Shown here one piece after another: positions 44,164 to 52,415 of a DNA stretch of 64,000 bases. This DNA comes from Schaalia cardiffensis. Lineage in GTDB: Bacteria; Actinomycetota; Actinomycetes; Actinomycetales; Actinomycetaceae. Numbering within the stretch: position 1 is the first letter of the stretch; each line of letters opens with the position of its first letter. Location: assembly GCF_016405145.1 (NCBI RefSeq), contig NZ_JAEKIA010000007.1, forward strand, positions 64,412-128,411, in the 5' to 3' direction. The notes beneath the pieces were generated by a model. That model was not told where the DNA came from, did not search any database, and saw nothing but the letters and a program-made list of their open reading frames with translations. The position numbers and the translations under genes were made by a program.

Positions 44164-44438
44164 TGACGAAGAACTCTAATGTCATTGAGCACTTCCTCCT
44201 CATCTATGACCGTAAGGAAGACAAACTTCTATCGTCTCGCTCGTATGGCACAGATGGAGATGTCGCGGCCCGCGCATACCGGGAGGCTGAGTTGCGCTAC
44301 CACGATAGGCCCGAAATCGACATTGTCCTCGTCGGGTCTGACTCGCTTGAGACAGTGAAACGAACCCACTCGACATACTTCCGTGGCTTCACCGCGCACG
44401 ACCTCCAGCAGCTCGTGGATTCTCTCAGCTTCGAGTGA
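44163..44438 (+). CDS. small partner protein of the RelA/SpoT-domain gene
   Basis: 91 residues; the ATG shares a base with the RelA/SpoT-domain stop, so the pair is co-translated. Sequence features: an N-terminal beta/alpha segment (EHFLLIYDRKEDKLLSSRSYG), a charged helix (DVAARAYREAELRYHDRPE), a strand DIVLVGSDSLE, and TVKRTHSTYFRGF. No signal, membrane helix or known DNA-binding motif. The function is unknown; the arrangement fits an antitoxin or regulator of the synthetase (inference). It ends 14 nt before the convergent TatD gene. Confidence 0.7.
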   Translation: MTKNSNVIEHFLLIYDRKEDKLLSSRSYGTDGDVAARAYREAELRYHDRPEIDIVLVGSDSLETVKRTHSTYFRGFTAHDLQQLVDSLSFE

Positions 44439-44451
44439 GCAACAGCGCTAC

Positions 44452-45351
44452 TTAAAACCCTCCGTACAACCTCGCCTGGGTCTTCTCCAGAACCTCACGA
44501 AGGTCCTTTTTCCTCAGCTCCTCAACAGAGGTGAGGATTCGGTTGAGGGTCTCATCGAGGTCTTCGCCGTGGCGCTCGCCGCTTTTCGCTTCACCCTCCC
44601 TCTCCTTCGACGCCCCTGAAACAGCAGGCAGGTCCGTTTCCACAAGGAGGCGTTCTTCGGGCACCTGTCGGATGTAGGCTCGCCCGCGTTTCGACGTGAG
44701 CATCGCCGGGTTGATGGAGATATACCCGCCCATGCGGATCAGGCGCGTCAGATCATCACTCGTGCCCGAGAAACGATGGAACACGGGAACGAGCCCACGT
44801 CCGAGGGCGTCGGATCCTTCCAGGAGATCGAGGGCGGTGCTGGCGGCTCGAACCGCGTGAATTGAGAGGACATGGGGCAGAGGGCTCGACTTTTGAGTCT
44901 CCTCTCCGTGAACGCCCCCGCGAACTGCCGCCTCGCAGCTCATTGTCACAACCTCGGAAAACACCTCGACTTGCAGTTGTGCGGGCACAGCCTTTAATCG
45001 CCTGGGCGCGAAATCCAGCCCGACCTCGCCAATGAGGCGAGTCTTTTCAAGGCCGGAGCCGAAGAGTTTGAGCTCTTCGCCGATGTGCGCCTCTTCGATA
45101 TACCAGGGGTGCAGGCCAAGCGACCACGCCGGCCAGTACACCTCGTCGCCCTCGTCGGCACTTGCGCCTGAGTTGGCGCCCGCATCACGGCGGGCGTTGG
45201 CCGCCCATTCCAGGTCCTCGTGGAAGTAAGAGGGTAGGAGCGTTTGGGCGACGAGCCGGAGCCCGCGTTTCGTGCAGGCGCGCAGGAAGGGGAGGCGCTC
45301 GCCCTCGTCAATGAAATCGAAATGGTAGTGGGTGTCTAGCCTCGAGAACAC
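44452..45351 (-). CDS. TatD family metal-dependent hydrolase
   Basis: 299 residues from a GTG at 45351 that has GGAGGGG upstream; a TTG five codons earlier is possible. Metal ligands of the TatD amidohydrolase fold are visible: DTHYHFD (N-terminal HxH), LIGEVGLDF (Glu), SIHAV (His), VFHRFSG (His) and VETDLP (Asp). A 3'-5' DNA exonuclease or deoxyribonuclease activity is typical of the family. Two low-complexity charged insertions (ARRDAGANSGASADEGDE and SKEREGEAKSGERHGEDLD) set it apart from standard ~260-residue members. It overlaps the tcdA stop. Confidence 0.82.
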   Translation of the reverse strand: MFSRLDTHYHFDFIDEGERLPFLRACTKRGLRLVAQTLLPSYFHEDLEWAANARRDAGANSGASADEGDEVYWPAWSLGLHPWYIEEAHIGEELKLFGSGLEKTRLIGEVGLDFAPRRLKAVPAQLQVEVFSEVVTMSCEAAVRGGVHGEETQKSSPLPHVLSIHAVRAASTALDLLEGSDALGRGLVPVFHRFSGTSDDLTRLIRMGGYISINPAMLTSKRGRAYIRQVPEERLLVETDLPAVSGASKEREGEAKSGERHGEDLDETLNRILTSVEELRKKDLREVLEKTQARLYGGF

Positions 45352-46112
45352 GGCGTGCCCCTCCAAGAATCGACGAGGCGCGGGGGTGTGGGCATGGGGC
45401 TCAGACCGGCGAGTCTTTTAATGACTTGTCCGGCGAGCATCTGCCCCATGATCGGCGGCATATAGCTCATCGACCCGAGCTTCGCGTTCGCATCCCAGCT
45501 CTTCGGGGCGATGAAGCTGGGGTGTGCTTCTTGGGAGCTGAGGACTTCGAGGTCTGCGATCCCCCGGTGGCGGCATTCGCGGCGCATCGCGCGGGCGAGA
45601 TGGCAGTGGCGTGACTCTTGGACTTCGCAGAAGTGGAGCTGTGTCGGGTCGAATTTGTTGGCCGCGCCCATTGAGGAGATCAGAGGAATCCTCTCCTTCG
45701 CGCACCAGCGGGCGATCCCGAGTTTTTGAGTGAGGGTGTCGATGCAGTCGAGAACGTAGTCGGGCCTGGGCAATCGGTCCAGGGTCTGTTCGAGTGTGCG
45801 CGAATCCAGGTAGGTCCGTGTCGCGAAGACCGTGCACTCGGGGTTGATATCGGCGACGATCTGGGCCATGACTTCGGCTTTTTCACGTCCGAGGGTCGAG
45901 GTGAAGGCGAGTTTTTGTCGATTGATATTCGATTCTTCGATGATGTCGCGGTCGAGGAGGACGAGGGAGCCGATCCCGCCGCGTGCGAGTGCTTCAGCGC
46001 AGCTCGAGCCGACGCCGCCCAGGCCGAGGACCATTACTCTCGCCTTTGTCAGCGAGTTCAGGCCTTCGGTGCCGAGGAGGAGTTCGAGTCGGGCGAAGCG
46101 TTCGCCGGGCAT
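45336..46112 (-). CDS. tcdA: tRNA threonylcarbamoyladenosine dehydratase (ThiF/MoeB fold)
   Basis: 258 residues. An E1-like adenylating enzyme that cyclises t6A37 of tRNA to ct6A. RLELLLGTEGLNSL, the Rossmann motif VLGLGGVGSSCAEALARGG (about 29-47), the DRDIIEESNINRQ loop (ATP/Arg site) and DCIDTLTQKL identify the CsdL/TcdA group over MoeB/ThiF, which also carry CxxC zinc pairs absent here. The catalytic-Cys region CRHRGIADLEVLSSQE differs from ubiquitin-like E1s. The gene runs into tatD-like with a 16-nt overlap. Confidence 0.88.
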   Translation of the reverse strand: MPGERFARLELLLGTEGLNSLTKARVMVLGLGGVGSSCAEALARGGIGSLVLLDRDIIEESNINRQKLAFTSTLGREKAEVMAQIVADINPECTVFATRTYLDSRTLEQTLDRLPRPDYVLDCIDTLTQKLGIARWCAKERIPLISSMGAANKFDPTQLHFCEVQESRHCHLARAMRRECRHRGIADLEVLSSQEAHPSFIAPKSWDANAKLGSMSYMPPIMGQMLAGQVIKRLAGLSPMPTPPRLVDSWRGTPCSRG

Positions 46113-46257
46113 GGGGCCTCCCTAGTGATTCGGGCTTGGGGGAGCGGGGACGGATGGGGAACATTATTGCTGAGGGCGGGGAGCCGTTTCGAATGCCAAG
46201 AGGAGTCGAGTGCTCCGCCTTGACCTTCCTCTCCTTTCCAGGGCAGCAAACAAAGAA

Positions 46258-46273
46258 ATACCCCAGGGGGTAT
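46258..46273 (+). promoter_or_regulatory. CsoR/CstR-type operator upstream of the TDT transporter
   Basis: ATACCCCAGGGGGTAT is a near-perfect palindrome with the G/C-tract-flanked-by-TA/AT architecture of operators bound by CsoR (copper) and CstR (persulfide) repressors. It lies 57 nt before the transporter ATG, over the probable promoter. No csoR/cstR gene is in the window. Confidence 0.6.
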
Positions 46274-46329
46274 ATGCTTCCTATGTTTTTGCTCCTTCAG
46301 ACCAGGCAATCGCGCCGAGAGGAACCTCA

Positions 46330-47295
46330 ATGACGGCATCTCAACGATCGCTCGCCCACATGCCCGTAACCGTCTTCGCTTCCGTGATGGGGGTGGGTGC
46401 CCTCTCCCTCGCATGGAAGAGAGCCGCACACCTATGGGAGCTGCCCACATGGCCCTCCCTCCTCATCCTCGCCATTGCCGCATCCCTCTACGTCCTCGTC
46501 CTGTGCGCCTATCTTGCGAAGTGGGCGCTGCACCCCAAGGCGGCGCGGGCCGAACTCTCCCACAAGATGCGCATGCCCTTCGTCCCGACGATCACCATCG
46601 CGACCCTTGTTCTGGCAACCGCAGGCGCGGATGTCGCCCCCGGCCTGGCCAGCATCATGTGGTGGGTGGGCGCACTCGGGCACCTGCTCGCCACGGCCCT
46701 CGTCCTCACAGCATGGTCGATGCGCCCCGACATCACGAGCACGAACATTACTCCTGCGTGGTTGATCCCCATCGTCGGCAATGTCATCACCCCACTGGCA
46801 GCCCCGCAGATCGGCAATATGGACCTCGCGTGGTTCTCCTTCGGCGTCGGAATGGTCTTCTGGGGTGTTTTCCTTACCCTCATCATTGAGCGTCTCCTCA
46901 TGCACGATAAGGGCATCCCCGCCAAGCTCATGCCGACCTACGCGATCATGGTCGCCCCGCCCGCCGTCGCCCTGGTCGCATGGTCGCGCCTGGGACACGA
47001 ATCCGACGACGCCCTGAGCCGCATTCTCTTGTCGATCGCCTGGATGTTCGCCCTGCTCATCGGCTTCCAAGCGAAGAAGCTCCTTGAGATCCCCTTCGCC
47101 CTGCCCTACCTCGCCTACACCTTCCCCGTGGCCGCCCTCGCCGTCGCCTCCCTCGTGAGTGCCGAAGCTCTGCCCGGAGCCCTCTATCAGTGGCTCGCCC
47201 TCATCGCTCTTGCGGTTGCGAGCATCGCCATTCCGATCATCCTTGTCGGCGTGCTGGTGCTCACCTTCAAAGGCCGGATCTTCGAAGCCGAGTAG
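46330..47295 (+). CDS. SLAC1/TehA-type (TDT family) transporter
   Basis: 321 residues, ten hydrophobic helices. The MPVTVFASVMGVGALSLAWKRA motif at the N-terminus and the PAWLIPIVGNVITPLAAP loop are characteristic of the TDT family, which includes plant SLAC1 anion channels, TehA and the fungal SSU1 sulfite exporter. Anion or sulfite export is the likely role, supported by the CsoR/CstR-like operator upstream (inference). ATG 46330 with GAGAGGAA upstream; an open frame upstream of it spans the operator and is not coding. Confidence 0.85.
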   Translation: MTASQRSLAHMPVTVFASVMGVGALSLAWKRAAHLWELPTWPSLLILAIAASLYVLVLCAYLAKWALHPKAARAELSHKMRMPFVPTITIATLVLATAGADVAPGLASIMWWVGALGHLLATALVLTAWSMRPDITSTNITPAWLIPIVGNVITPLAAPQIGNMDLAWFSFGVGMVFWGVFLTLIIERLLMHDKGIPAKLMPTYAIMVAPPAVALVAWSRLGHESDDALSRILLSIAWMFALLIGFQAKKLLEIPFALPYLAYTFPVAALAVASLVSAEALPGALYQWLALIALAVASIAIPIILVGVLVLTFKGRIFEAE

Positions 47296-47326
47296 CGCCC
47301 CACCCGCGCCTCAACTCATACCCGGC

Positions 47327-47352
47327 CTCGCCTCAACTCACACCGAGGCGAG
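47327..47352. terminator. bidirectional hairpin at convergent gene ends
   Basis: CTCGCCTC (47327-47334) pairs with GAGGCGAG (47345-47352), with the YwiC-like stop codon inside the loop. A direct repeat GCCTCAACTCA (47308 and 47330 areas) surrounds it. Confidence 0.5.
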
Positions 47353-48174
47353 CAGGCACACCGTGACGAGCAAGCTCCAGACCATCTCCCCAAGACCAAT
47401 CCTCATGGGAGTAAGAGCAAAGCCCCGCCGCTGCAACAGCGGCATCGCCCCCGCCCGAAGAGTCAGTGCGACCCACACAATCACGAGGACGAGGACGACG
47501 CTGCCCTTCATGAAAGCGATGGCAACGCCAATGAAGGACACGAGATGCCAGAGGATCGATCCAATGATCCAACGCATCTCCTTGCGGCCACGGATCAGGG
47601 AGCGCACCAGCGGAATCGTGCCAATGAAGTAGGCGCCGAGGATCGTGCCAAGAACCCACGCTTGAGTCAGATCGGGGGAAAGAGGGGCGATGAGGCCGCG
47701 TGCGGCTGCGACCGGAGTCATGAGCGCCGCCGCACCCACACTCGTCACCCGCGTGAGGATCGCCCGTTCCTTCCCGCGCACTACCTCAATCAAAGCGATG
47801 AGGGCGAGGGGCGCGAAATACGGGGCCCAAGCCAAGAATCCGGGCTGTACGACAAGGAGCGGAACACCGAAAAGAACGGTGAGGCCACACCAGGAGGCAA
47901 GGGCAGGACGCACAGCGCCCCGCCTGCGCTTGGGGCTCTTCCAATACAGTTCGAGGGCGTGGAAGGCGCCGAAAGCACTGAGCCAGGCGCTCATGAGGAG
48001 CAGATGAATGGGATGGGGTCCAGCTGCTCCGATCCCGAGCAGGGGAGGCAGAATCGCCATCGGCCAGGCGCCGTGCTGATCGGGGATCCAGCCCTTCTTC
48101 GTCAATGTGCGCCTCCGGCTGCGGGCCTTGCGGGCGGCGGGGGAAGAGGACGAAGAAACAGAAGGAATCGTCAT
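47338..48174 (-). CDS. YwiC-like family membrane protein
   Basis: 278 residues. A basic N-terminus (RKARSRRRTLTKKGW) is followed by PDQHGAWPMAILPPLLG, the defining motif of the YwiC-like family, and by about eight hydrophobic helices. In other bacteria the family occurs near nitrate-reduction and cytochrome genes, and it recalls UbiA-type prenyltransferases in outline, but no activity has been shown. It is convergent with the TDT gene and divergent from the symporter gene. Confidence 0.85.
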   Translation of the reverse strand: MTIPSVSSSSSPAARKARSRRRTLTKKGWIPDQHGAWPMAILPPLLGIGAAGPHPIHLLLMSAWLSAFGAFHALELYWKSPKRRRGAVRPALASWCGLTVLFGVPLLVVQPGFLAWAPYFAPLALIALIEVVRGKERAILTRVTSVGAAALMTPVAAARGLIAPLSPDLTQAWVLGTILGAYFIGTIPLVRSLIRGRKEMRWIIGSILWHLVSFIGVAIAFMKGSVVLVLVIVWVALTLRAGAMPLLQRRGFALTPMRIGLGEMVWSLLVTVCLLASV

Positions 48175-48273
48175 AGTGATGACTCTACGTGGATGCGGGT
48201 GCGCGCTTGAAAGATGCGTCCGATGCGCGATAAAGGACTGGTCGCCCCGAAGAGCCCATGTGAGAATCGAACA

Positions 48274-49257
48274 ATGACCATTGACCAGAACACGACGACT
48301 CTGTCCGCTTCAAGCGATTCGTCCTCGAAACGCGAGGACCGCTCGGCGAAAATCGCCGTCACTGTCTTCCCTTTGATCATCCTGGGGGCCCTCATCGGGG
48401 GGCTCCTCTTCCCCGCCCAGACCGCACCGCTCGTCAAGGGCGTGAACTATGCACTCATGGTCATTATGTTCGGCATGGGGCTGACTCTCACGCCCCCGGA
48501 TTTTGGTGTGATCGCCCGTCGCCCCTGGCCGATTTTTGTGGGCGTCCTCGCGCAATACATCATCATGCCCCTCGCCGCTCTTGCCGTGACCTGGGCGTTC
48601 CGCTTGGACCCGGCGCTCGCGGTCGGTGTGATCCTCGTGGGCTGCGCTCCCGGTGGAACCGCTTCGAATGTGGTCGCCTACCTCGCGAAGGGCGATGTCG
48701 CCCTCTCGGTTGCGATGACTGCAGTGTCGACCCTGCTCTCGCCCCTCGTCACCCCGATCCTCACGAAGTACCTCGCCGGACAGTACATGCCGGTCGATGC
48801 GGTGGCGATGGCGAAGTCCATCATGATGATCGTCTTCATCCCGGTCGTCCTCGGCCTGCTGTTGCGCAGCTTCCTCCCCAAGCTCGTCGAAGTGATCCTC
48901 CCGGCCCTGCCGTGGATCTCCGTTTTCGGTATCTCCTATGCGGTGATCGCCCTAGTGGGTGCTTCATCTACGCGAATCCTCAGCGCTGGCCTCGTCGTCC
49001 TCGCGGTTGTCATTGTGCACAACGGCCTGGGCCTGGCTCTCGGCTACTTCGCTGCGAAGGGCCTCAAGGTCGGGGAGAAAGCCGCTCGTACAACCGCCAT
49101 CGAGGTCGGCATGCAAAACTCCGGCCTCGCTGCGACCCTGGGTGCCACCTACTTCACTCCCGAGGCGGCAGTCCCGGGCGCGGTCTTCTCCGTGTGGCAC
49201 AACGTCTCCGGTTCGGCCCTCGCGGCCTTCTTCCAACGCCGTTCGATCACCGACTGA
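48274..49257 (+). CDS. bile acid:sodium symporter family (BASS) protein
   Basis: 327 residues from ATG 48274. Ten-helix BASS transporter: a Ser/Thr-rich leader of ~30 residues, then KIAVTVFPLIILGALIGGL, VILVGCAPGGTASNVVAYLAKGDVALSV (the conserved sodium-site region with the GGTASN motif, about 130-157) and TTAIEVGMQNSGLAATLGATYF (second sodium site). Prokaryotic members move bile acids, pantoate, pyruvate and others; substrate unknown. Confidence 0.88.
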   Translation: MTIDQNTTTLSASSDSSSKREDRSAKIAVTVFPLIILGALIGGLLFPAQTAPLVKGVNYALMVIMFGMGLTLTPPDFGVIARRPWPIFVGVLAQYIIMPLAALAVTWAFRLDPALAVGVILVGCAPGGTASNVVAYLAKGDVALSVAMTAVSTLLSPLVTPILTKYLAGQYMPVDAVAMAKSIMMIVFIPVVLGLLLRSFLPKLVEVILPALPWISVFGISYAVIALVGASSTRILSAGLVVLAVVIVHNGLGLALGYFAAKGLKVGEKAARTTAIEVGMQNSGLAATLGATYFTPEAAVPGAVFSVWHNVSGSALAAFFQRRSITD

Positions 49258-49286
49258 AATTCTCAGGGAATTCCTAGCTTCAATCG

Positions 49287-49319
49287 ATGGTCCTTGAAGG
49301 AGGGGCCATTAACTTTATT
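49287..49319 (+). terminator. rho-independent terminator of the symporter gene
   Basis: ATGGTCC (49287-49293) pairs with GGGCCAT (49303-49309, one G-T) and is followed by the T-rich taactttatt. The ~110 nt from here to the next hairpin contain no gene. Confidence 0.65.
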
Positions 49320-49424
49320 CCCATCACAAAGGAATACGGCGAACGGCCCACAAGGGGGCGTCAACGCCGAGGGATAGTTTTTGAGGAGACTCTTCGGAAG
49401 AACTCGCACTGTGTTGATGGGATG

Positions 49425-49460
49425 CATTCAGGGGCAGGCCACAAGGCCTGCCCCTGAATG
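49425..49460. terminator. 16-bp perfect hairpin
   Basis: CATTCAGGGGCAGGCC (49425-49440) with its exact complement (49445-49460) and a 4-nt ACAA loop, 14 nt past the stop codon of the permease fusion on the minus strand. Confidence 0.8.
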
Positions 49461-49474
49461 TGTAAAGCGCGAGT

Positions 49475-51433
49475 TCAGTCGACTTGATCCATCTTGCGCG
49501 CCCACGCGGTACGGATCGGATTCGCATCGGCGACGAGCTGTGTGAAGCGTTCATCCGCGATGTCGATCACCTCGCCCAAAGCGAATCGGGCTTCACGGGC
49601 CTTCGAGGTCTCGACGCGCTTCCATGCGGAGGCGATGAGGTGTTCACGGTCGGCAAGGTTCGTGACGCATACGACGAGGGGACGGTGGAATTTCTCGCGA
49701 TACGCCGCTGAAGCGGCTGTGAGATCCTCAAGCTCCTTGTCGTCGAATTCACCGAGTCCAAGGGCGGCAGTGTCCTGGTTCGCGCGCTCATCGCCCTTGC
49801 CCGCGGCAAGCTCGGCAATATCGGAGTAAGCGGCGATGAGGGCTTCCTGCTCTTCGAGCGAGGCGACGAGCACCTCGTCCTCAAAAGCGCGGCGAAGCTC
49901 AGTGGCATCCGCGAAGGGGCGCTGCTCCCAGGCGCGCTCCACGGGCCAGGTCGCGCCCTCGTACATCCCGGAGAAAGCCTGGATGAAGACATCGCGCTCC
50001 ATGGCGTTGACCTCGTCAATGGACACGGCGCGACCGTCGACGAGCGCAACATCAGGGCCCTGCTGCTTGCCGAGGTGGAAGAACAAGAGGTTGAGGATGA
50101 AGGCGCTCAGAGCACCGATCGTGACGCCCGAGCCGAAGATGATTTGCAGCCAGGAGGGAACCATGGTCGCGATCTCAGGCTTGAGGGTGACGAGCATCGC
50201 GAGGCCCACGGAAGTCGAAACGATCACGGCGTTACGGTTGTCGCGCATATCCACTTTGCCGAGGGTTTGAATGCCGACGACCGCGACATTCGCGAACATC
50301 GCGAGGGAGGCGCCGCCGATCACGGGAGCGGGGATCGAGGCGACGATCGCACCGGCTTTCGGGAGCAGACCGAGGATAATCATGATGACTCCGGCCGCGG
50401 TGACGACCCAACGGGACTTGACTCGGGTGAGGCGCACGAGCCCGACGTTTTGCGCGAAACAGGTGTAGGGGAAGGAGTTGAGGACACCGCCCAGGAGGGT
50501 GGACAGGCCGTCCGCGCGAAGGGCCCTGGCCACGTGTTCCGGGGTGATGCGCTTGCCGACGACCTCCCCGGTGGCGAAGACATCGCCAGTGGTTTCAACA
50601 GCGGTGACGGCCATGACGATGAGCATTGAGATGATCGCCGCGACTGAGAACTTCGGCAGGCCGAAGAAGAAGGGGGAGGTGATGCCGACCCATGAGGACT
50701 GCGCGACATTACTGAAGGACGCATCCTTGAGGATGAAAGCGATGATCGTCATGACGACAAGGCCGAGGAGGACGGAGATCGTCGACATGAAGCCTTTGAA
50801 GATCTTCTGGATCGCGACGATGATCGCGAGGGTCCCCATTGCGTAGGCGAGGCCCTTCAAGGTCAGGGCCCCAAGGTCGGCGCCCTCGGGTGCGTAGCTC
50901 GCGAGGGAGACGATGTCGCCCGCAGACACTGCGATCAGGGTGATGCCCATGACCGTGAGGAGAGTGCCGGTGACGACCGGTGGGAAGAAACGCAAAAGCT
51001 TTGCGAAATAGGGGGCGATGAGGAAGGTTGCGAGACCAGCGGCGATGATTGAGCCGTACATGGTGGCAAGGCCGGTCTTCGGGTCGGCCCCCGCGGGGGT
51101 CGCTCCGATTCCGATCGCGATGAGAGGGGAGACTGCGGTGAAGGTGACTCCCTGGATGAGGGGGAGCTTCACGCCGATCTTCGGGCCCAGGCCCGCGGAC
51201 TGGATGATCGTCGCGATACCACAGGTGAAAAGATCGGCGTTGATGAGGTGCACAAGGGTCTGCTCATCGAGGCCGAGGGCGGATGCGATGACGAGGGGAA
51301 CGACGACGGCGCCCGCGTAGAAGGCGAGAACATGCTGGATACCGAGGATGGCGAGCTTGCCGGCGGGGGGCACCTGATCGACGGGATGACGGTGGTCGGG
51401 GGTGGTGGCCCCCGCGCTTCGTCCAAGAGCCAT
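49475..51433 (-). CDS. NCS2 urate/xanthine permease fused to an OHCU decarboxylase-like domain
   Basis: 652 residues from ATG 51433 (AGGAG 6 nt upstream). Residues ~20-455 are an NCS2/UraA-type nucleobase-cation symporter: KLAILGIQHVLAFYAGAVVVPL, LGPKIGVKLPLIQGVTF (QGxxF substrate site) and ETTGDVFATGEVVGK. Residues ~480-645 resemble OHCU decarboxylase, the last step of urate breakdown. The catalytic HPDL motif is replaced by AYSDIAEL, and the Glu of the EQ pair by Asn (ERANQDTAALGL), although AAYREKF and the terminal R-A-x(n)-ALGEV region are kept. The domain is therefore probably inactive or regulatory. No uricase is nearby. Confidence 0.85.
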   Translation of the reverse strand: MALGRSAGATTPDHRHPVDQVPPAGKLAILGIQHVLAFYAGAVVVPLVIASALGLDEQTLVHLINADLFTCGIATIIQSAGLGPKIGVKLPLIQGVTFTAVSPLIAIGIGATPAGADPKTGLATMYGSIIAAGLATFLIAPYFAKLLRFFPPVVTGTLLTVMGITLIAVSAGDIVSLASYAPEGADLGALTLKGLAYAMGTLAIIVAIQKIFKGFMSTISVLLGLVVMTIIAFILKDASFSNVAQSSWVGITSPFFFGLPKFSVAAIISMLIVMAVTAVETTGDVFATGEVVGKRITPEHVARALRADGLSTLLGGVLNSFPYTCFAQNVGLVRLTRVKSRWVVTAAGVIMIILGLLPKAGAIVASIPAPVIGGASLAMFANVAVVGIQTLGKVDMRDNRNAVIVSTSVGLAMLVTLKPEIATMVPSWLQIIFGSGVTIGALSAFILNLLFFHLGKQQGPDVALVDGRAVSIDEVNAMERDVFIQAFSGMYEGATWPVERAWEQRPFADATELRRAFEDEVLVASLEEQEALIAAYSDIAELAAGKGDERANQDTAALGLGEFDDKELEDLTAASAAYREKFHRPLVVCVTNLADREHLIASAWKRVETSKAREARFALGEVIDIADERFTQLVADANPIRTAWARKMDQVD

Positions 51434-51670
51434 GAGATCTCCTGAAAGAGGTTGTGATGGGCACCTCAATCGTCTCCCCTTTGGACTGAAGATCTGTAAT
51501 CGGGTGATGCATCTCGCAAAGAGTGCTCCGAAGAGCGGGGAGAAGGGGCGAAAAATCGTGAGATATCGGGAAAAACGCGCCCAGAACCTGACAATCCCGC
51601 GATGTTTTCGTAGTGTGTCCCTCGATGGCCGTCATAGTGATGGCTTTGTACGAAGGAATGAGGTTCCTCC

Positions 51671-51955
51671 ATGTCCGTGAATCGCACTGAGCTTGTGGCC
51701 CAGATCGCTGAGCGCGCCAATCTGACCAAGGTTGAGGCGGATGCCGCCCTCGGCGCTTTCCAGGATGTTCTCGTCGAGTCCCTCGCCAAGGGTGAGGCCG
51801 TCAAGGTCACTGGTCTGTTCTCCGTCGAGCGCGTCGAGCGTGCCGCCCGCACCGGCCGCAACCCCCGCACCCGCGAAGAGATCCAGATCCCCGCGGGCTT
51901 CGGCGTGAAGCTCTCCGCAGGCTCCACCCTCAAGAAGGCCGTCGCCAAGAAGTGA
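51671..51955 (+). CDS. hup: HU family DNA-binding protein
   Basis: 94 residues, complete HU fold: NRTELVAQIAERANLTKVEADAAL, VKVTGLFSVERVERAARTGRNPRT in the beta-arms, and IPAGFGVKLSAGSTLKKAV. Unlike mycobacterial HupB it lacks a long Lys/Ala C-terminal tail. It is a nucleoid-compacting protein. GC-rich codon use and strong isolation (own promoter region 51470-51670 and own terminator) indicate high expression. Confidence 0.96.
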   Translation: MSVNRTELVAQIAERANLTKVEADAALGAFQDVLVESLAKGEAVKVTGLFSVERVERAARTGRNPRTREEIQIPAGFGVKLSAGSTLKKAVAKK

Positions 51956-51975
51956 ATCGGCTCTGAGGCTTGAAG

Positions 51976-52012
51976 ATCCGGGGGTGGACACTGAGCCCAC
52001 CCCCGGATTCTT
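51976..52012 (+). terminator. hup terminator
   Basis: ATCCGGGGGTGG (51976-51987) pairs with CCACCCCCGGAT (51997-52008), 9-nt loop, followed by TCTTGTG. Confidence 0.85.
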
Positions 52013-52055
52013 GTGTGCGAGGAAGACGCTCATGCTTCGGCCTACAATGGGGAGC

Positions 52056-52415
52056 ATGCCTGACGCCCTCGATGAACCGACCCGACCGGGAGCCCCGACC
52101 TCCCCCGCAGGGCCCTCGACCCACTCCTCGACGGGACTGCTTGAACGGACCGAGGTCGAAAAAGAGAAAGCCCCGGGCGATGGTGACCGCTTCGCCCATT
52201 TCGTGCGCCGCGATAAGGCCAATTCTTCGATGGTGACGGGCCAACCGGTCGTCGCCTTGTGTGGAAAAGTGTGGATCCCCTCGCGGGATGCCTCGAAATA
52301 TCCGGTGTGCCCGACGTGTAAGGAACTGCGGGATTCAATGGGACGCAATGGTCGCAACTGGCCCTTCTCGGATGGGGGATCGGGCAAGGGATCTTCGGGA
52401 GGCTCTGGACAGTGA
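52056..52415 (+). CDS. DUF3039 domain protein
   Basis: 119 residues. The central part (DRFAHFVRRDKANSSMVTGQPV then ALCGKVWIPSRDASKYPVCPTCKE, listed separately here) is the DUF3039 family with a Cys in ALCG and a C-P-T-C pair, a likely small zinc site. N- and C-terminal ends are low-complexity (Gly/Ser tail). The start is set by TACAAT (52043-52048) 7 nt before the ATG. The stop overlaps the helicase start by 4 nt; this DUF3039-helicase pair is conserved in actinobacteria, so the two probably act together. Confidence 0.85.
   Translation: MPDALDEPTRPGAPTSPAGPSTHSSTGLLERTEVEKEKAPGDGDRFAHFVRRDKANSSMVTGQPVVALCGKVWIPSRDASKYPVCPTCKELRDSMGRNGRNWPFSDGGSGKGSSGGSGQ

Noticed and set aside
43188-44451. 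Integrated element with att repeats
   Set aside because: I looked for a second copy of the tmRNA 3' end downstream and found none, and there is no integrase, so only the cassette itself is reported.
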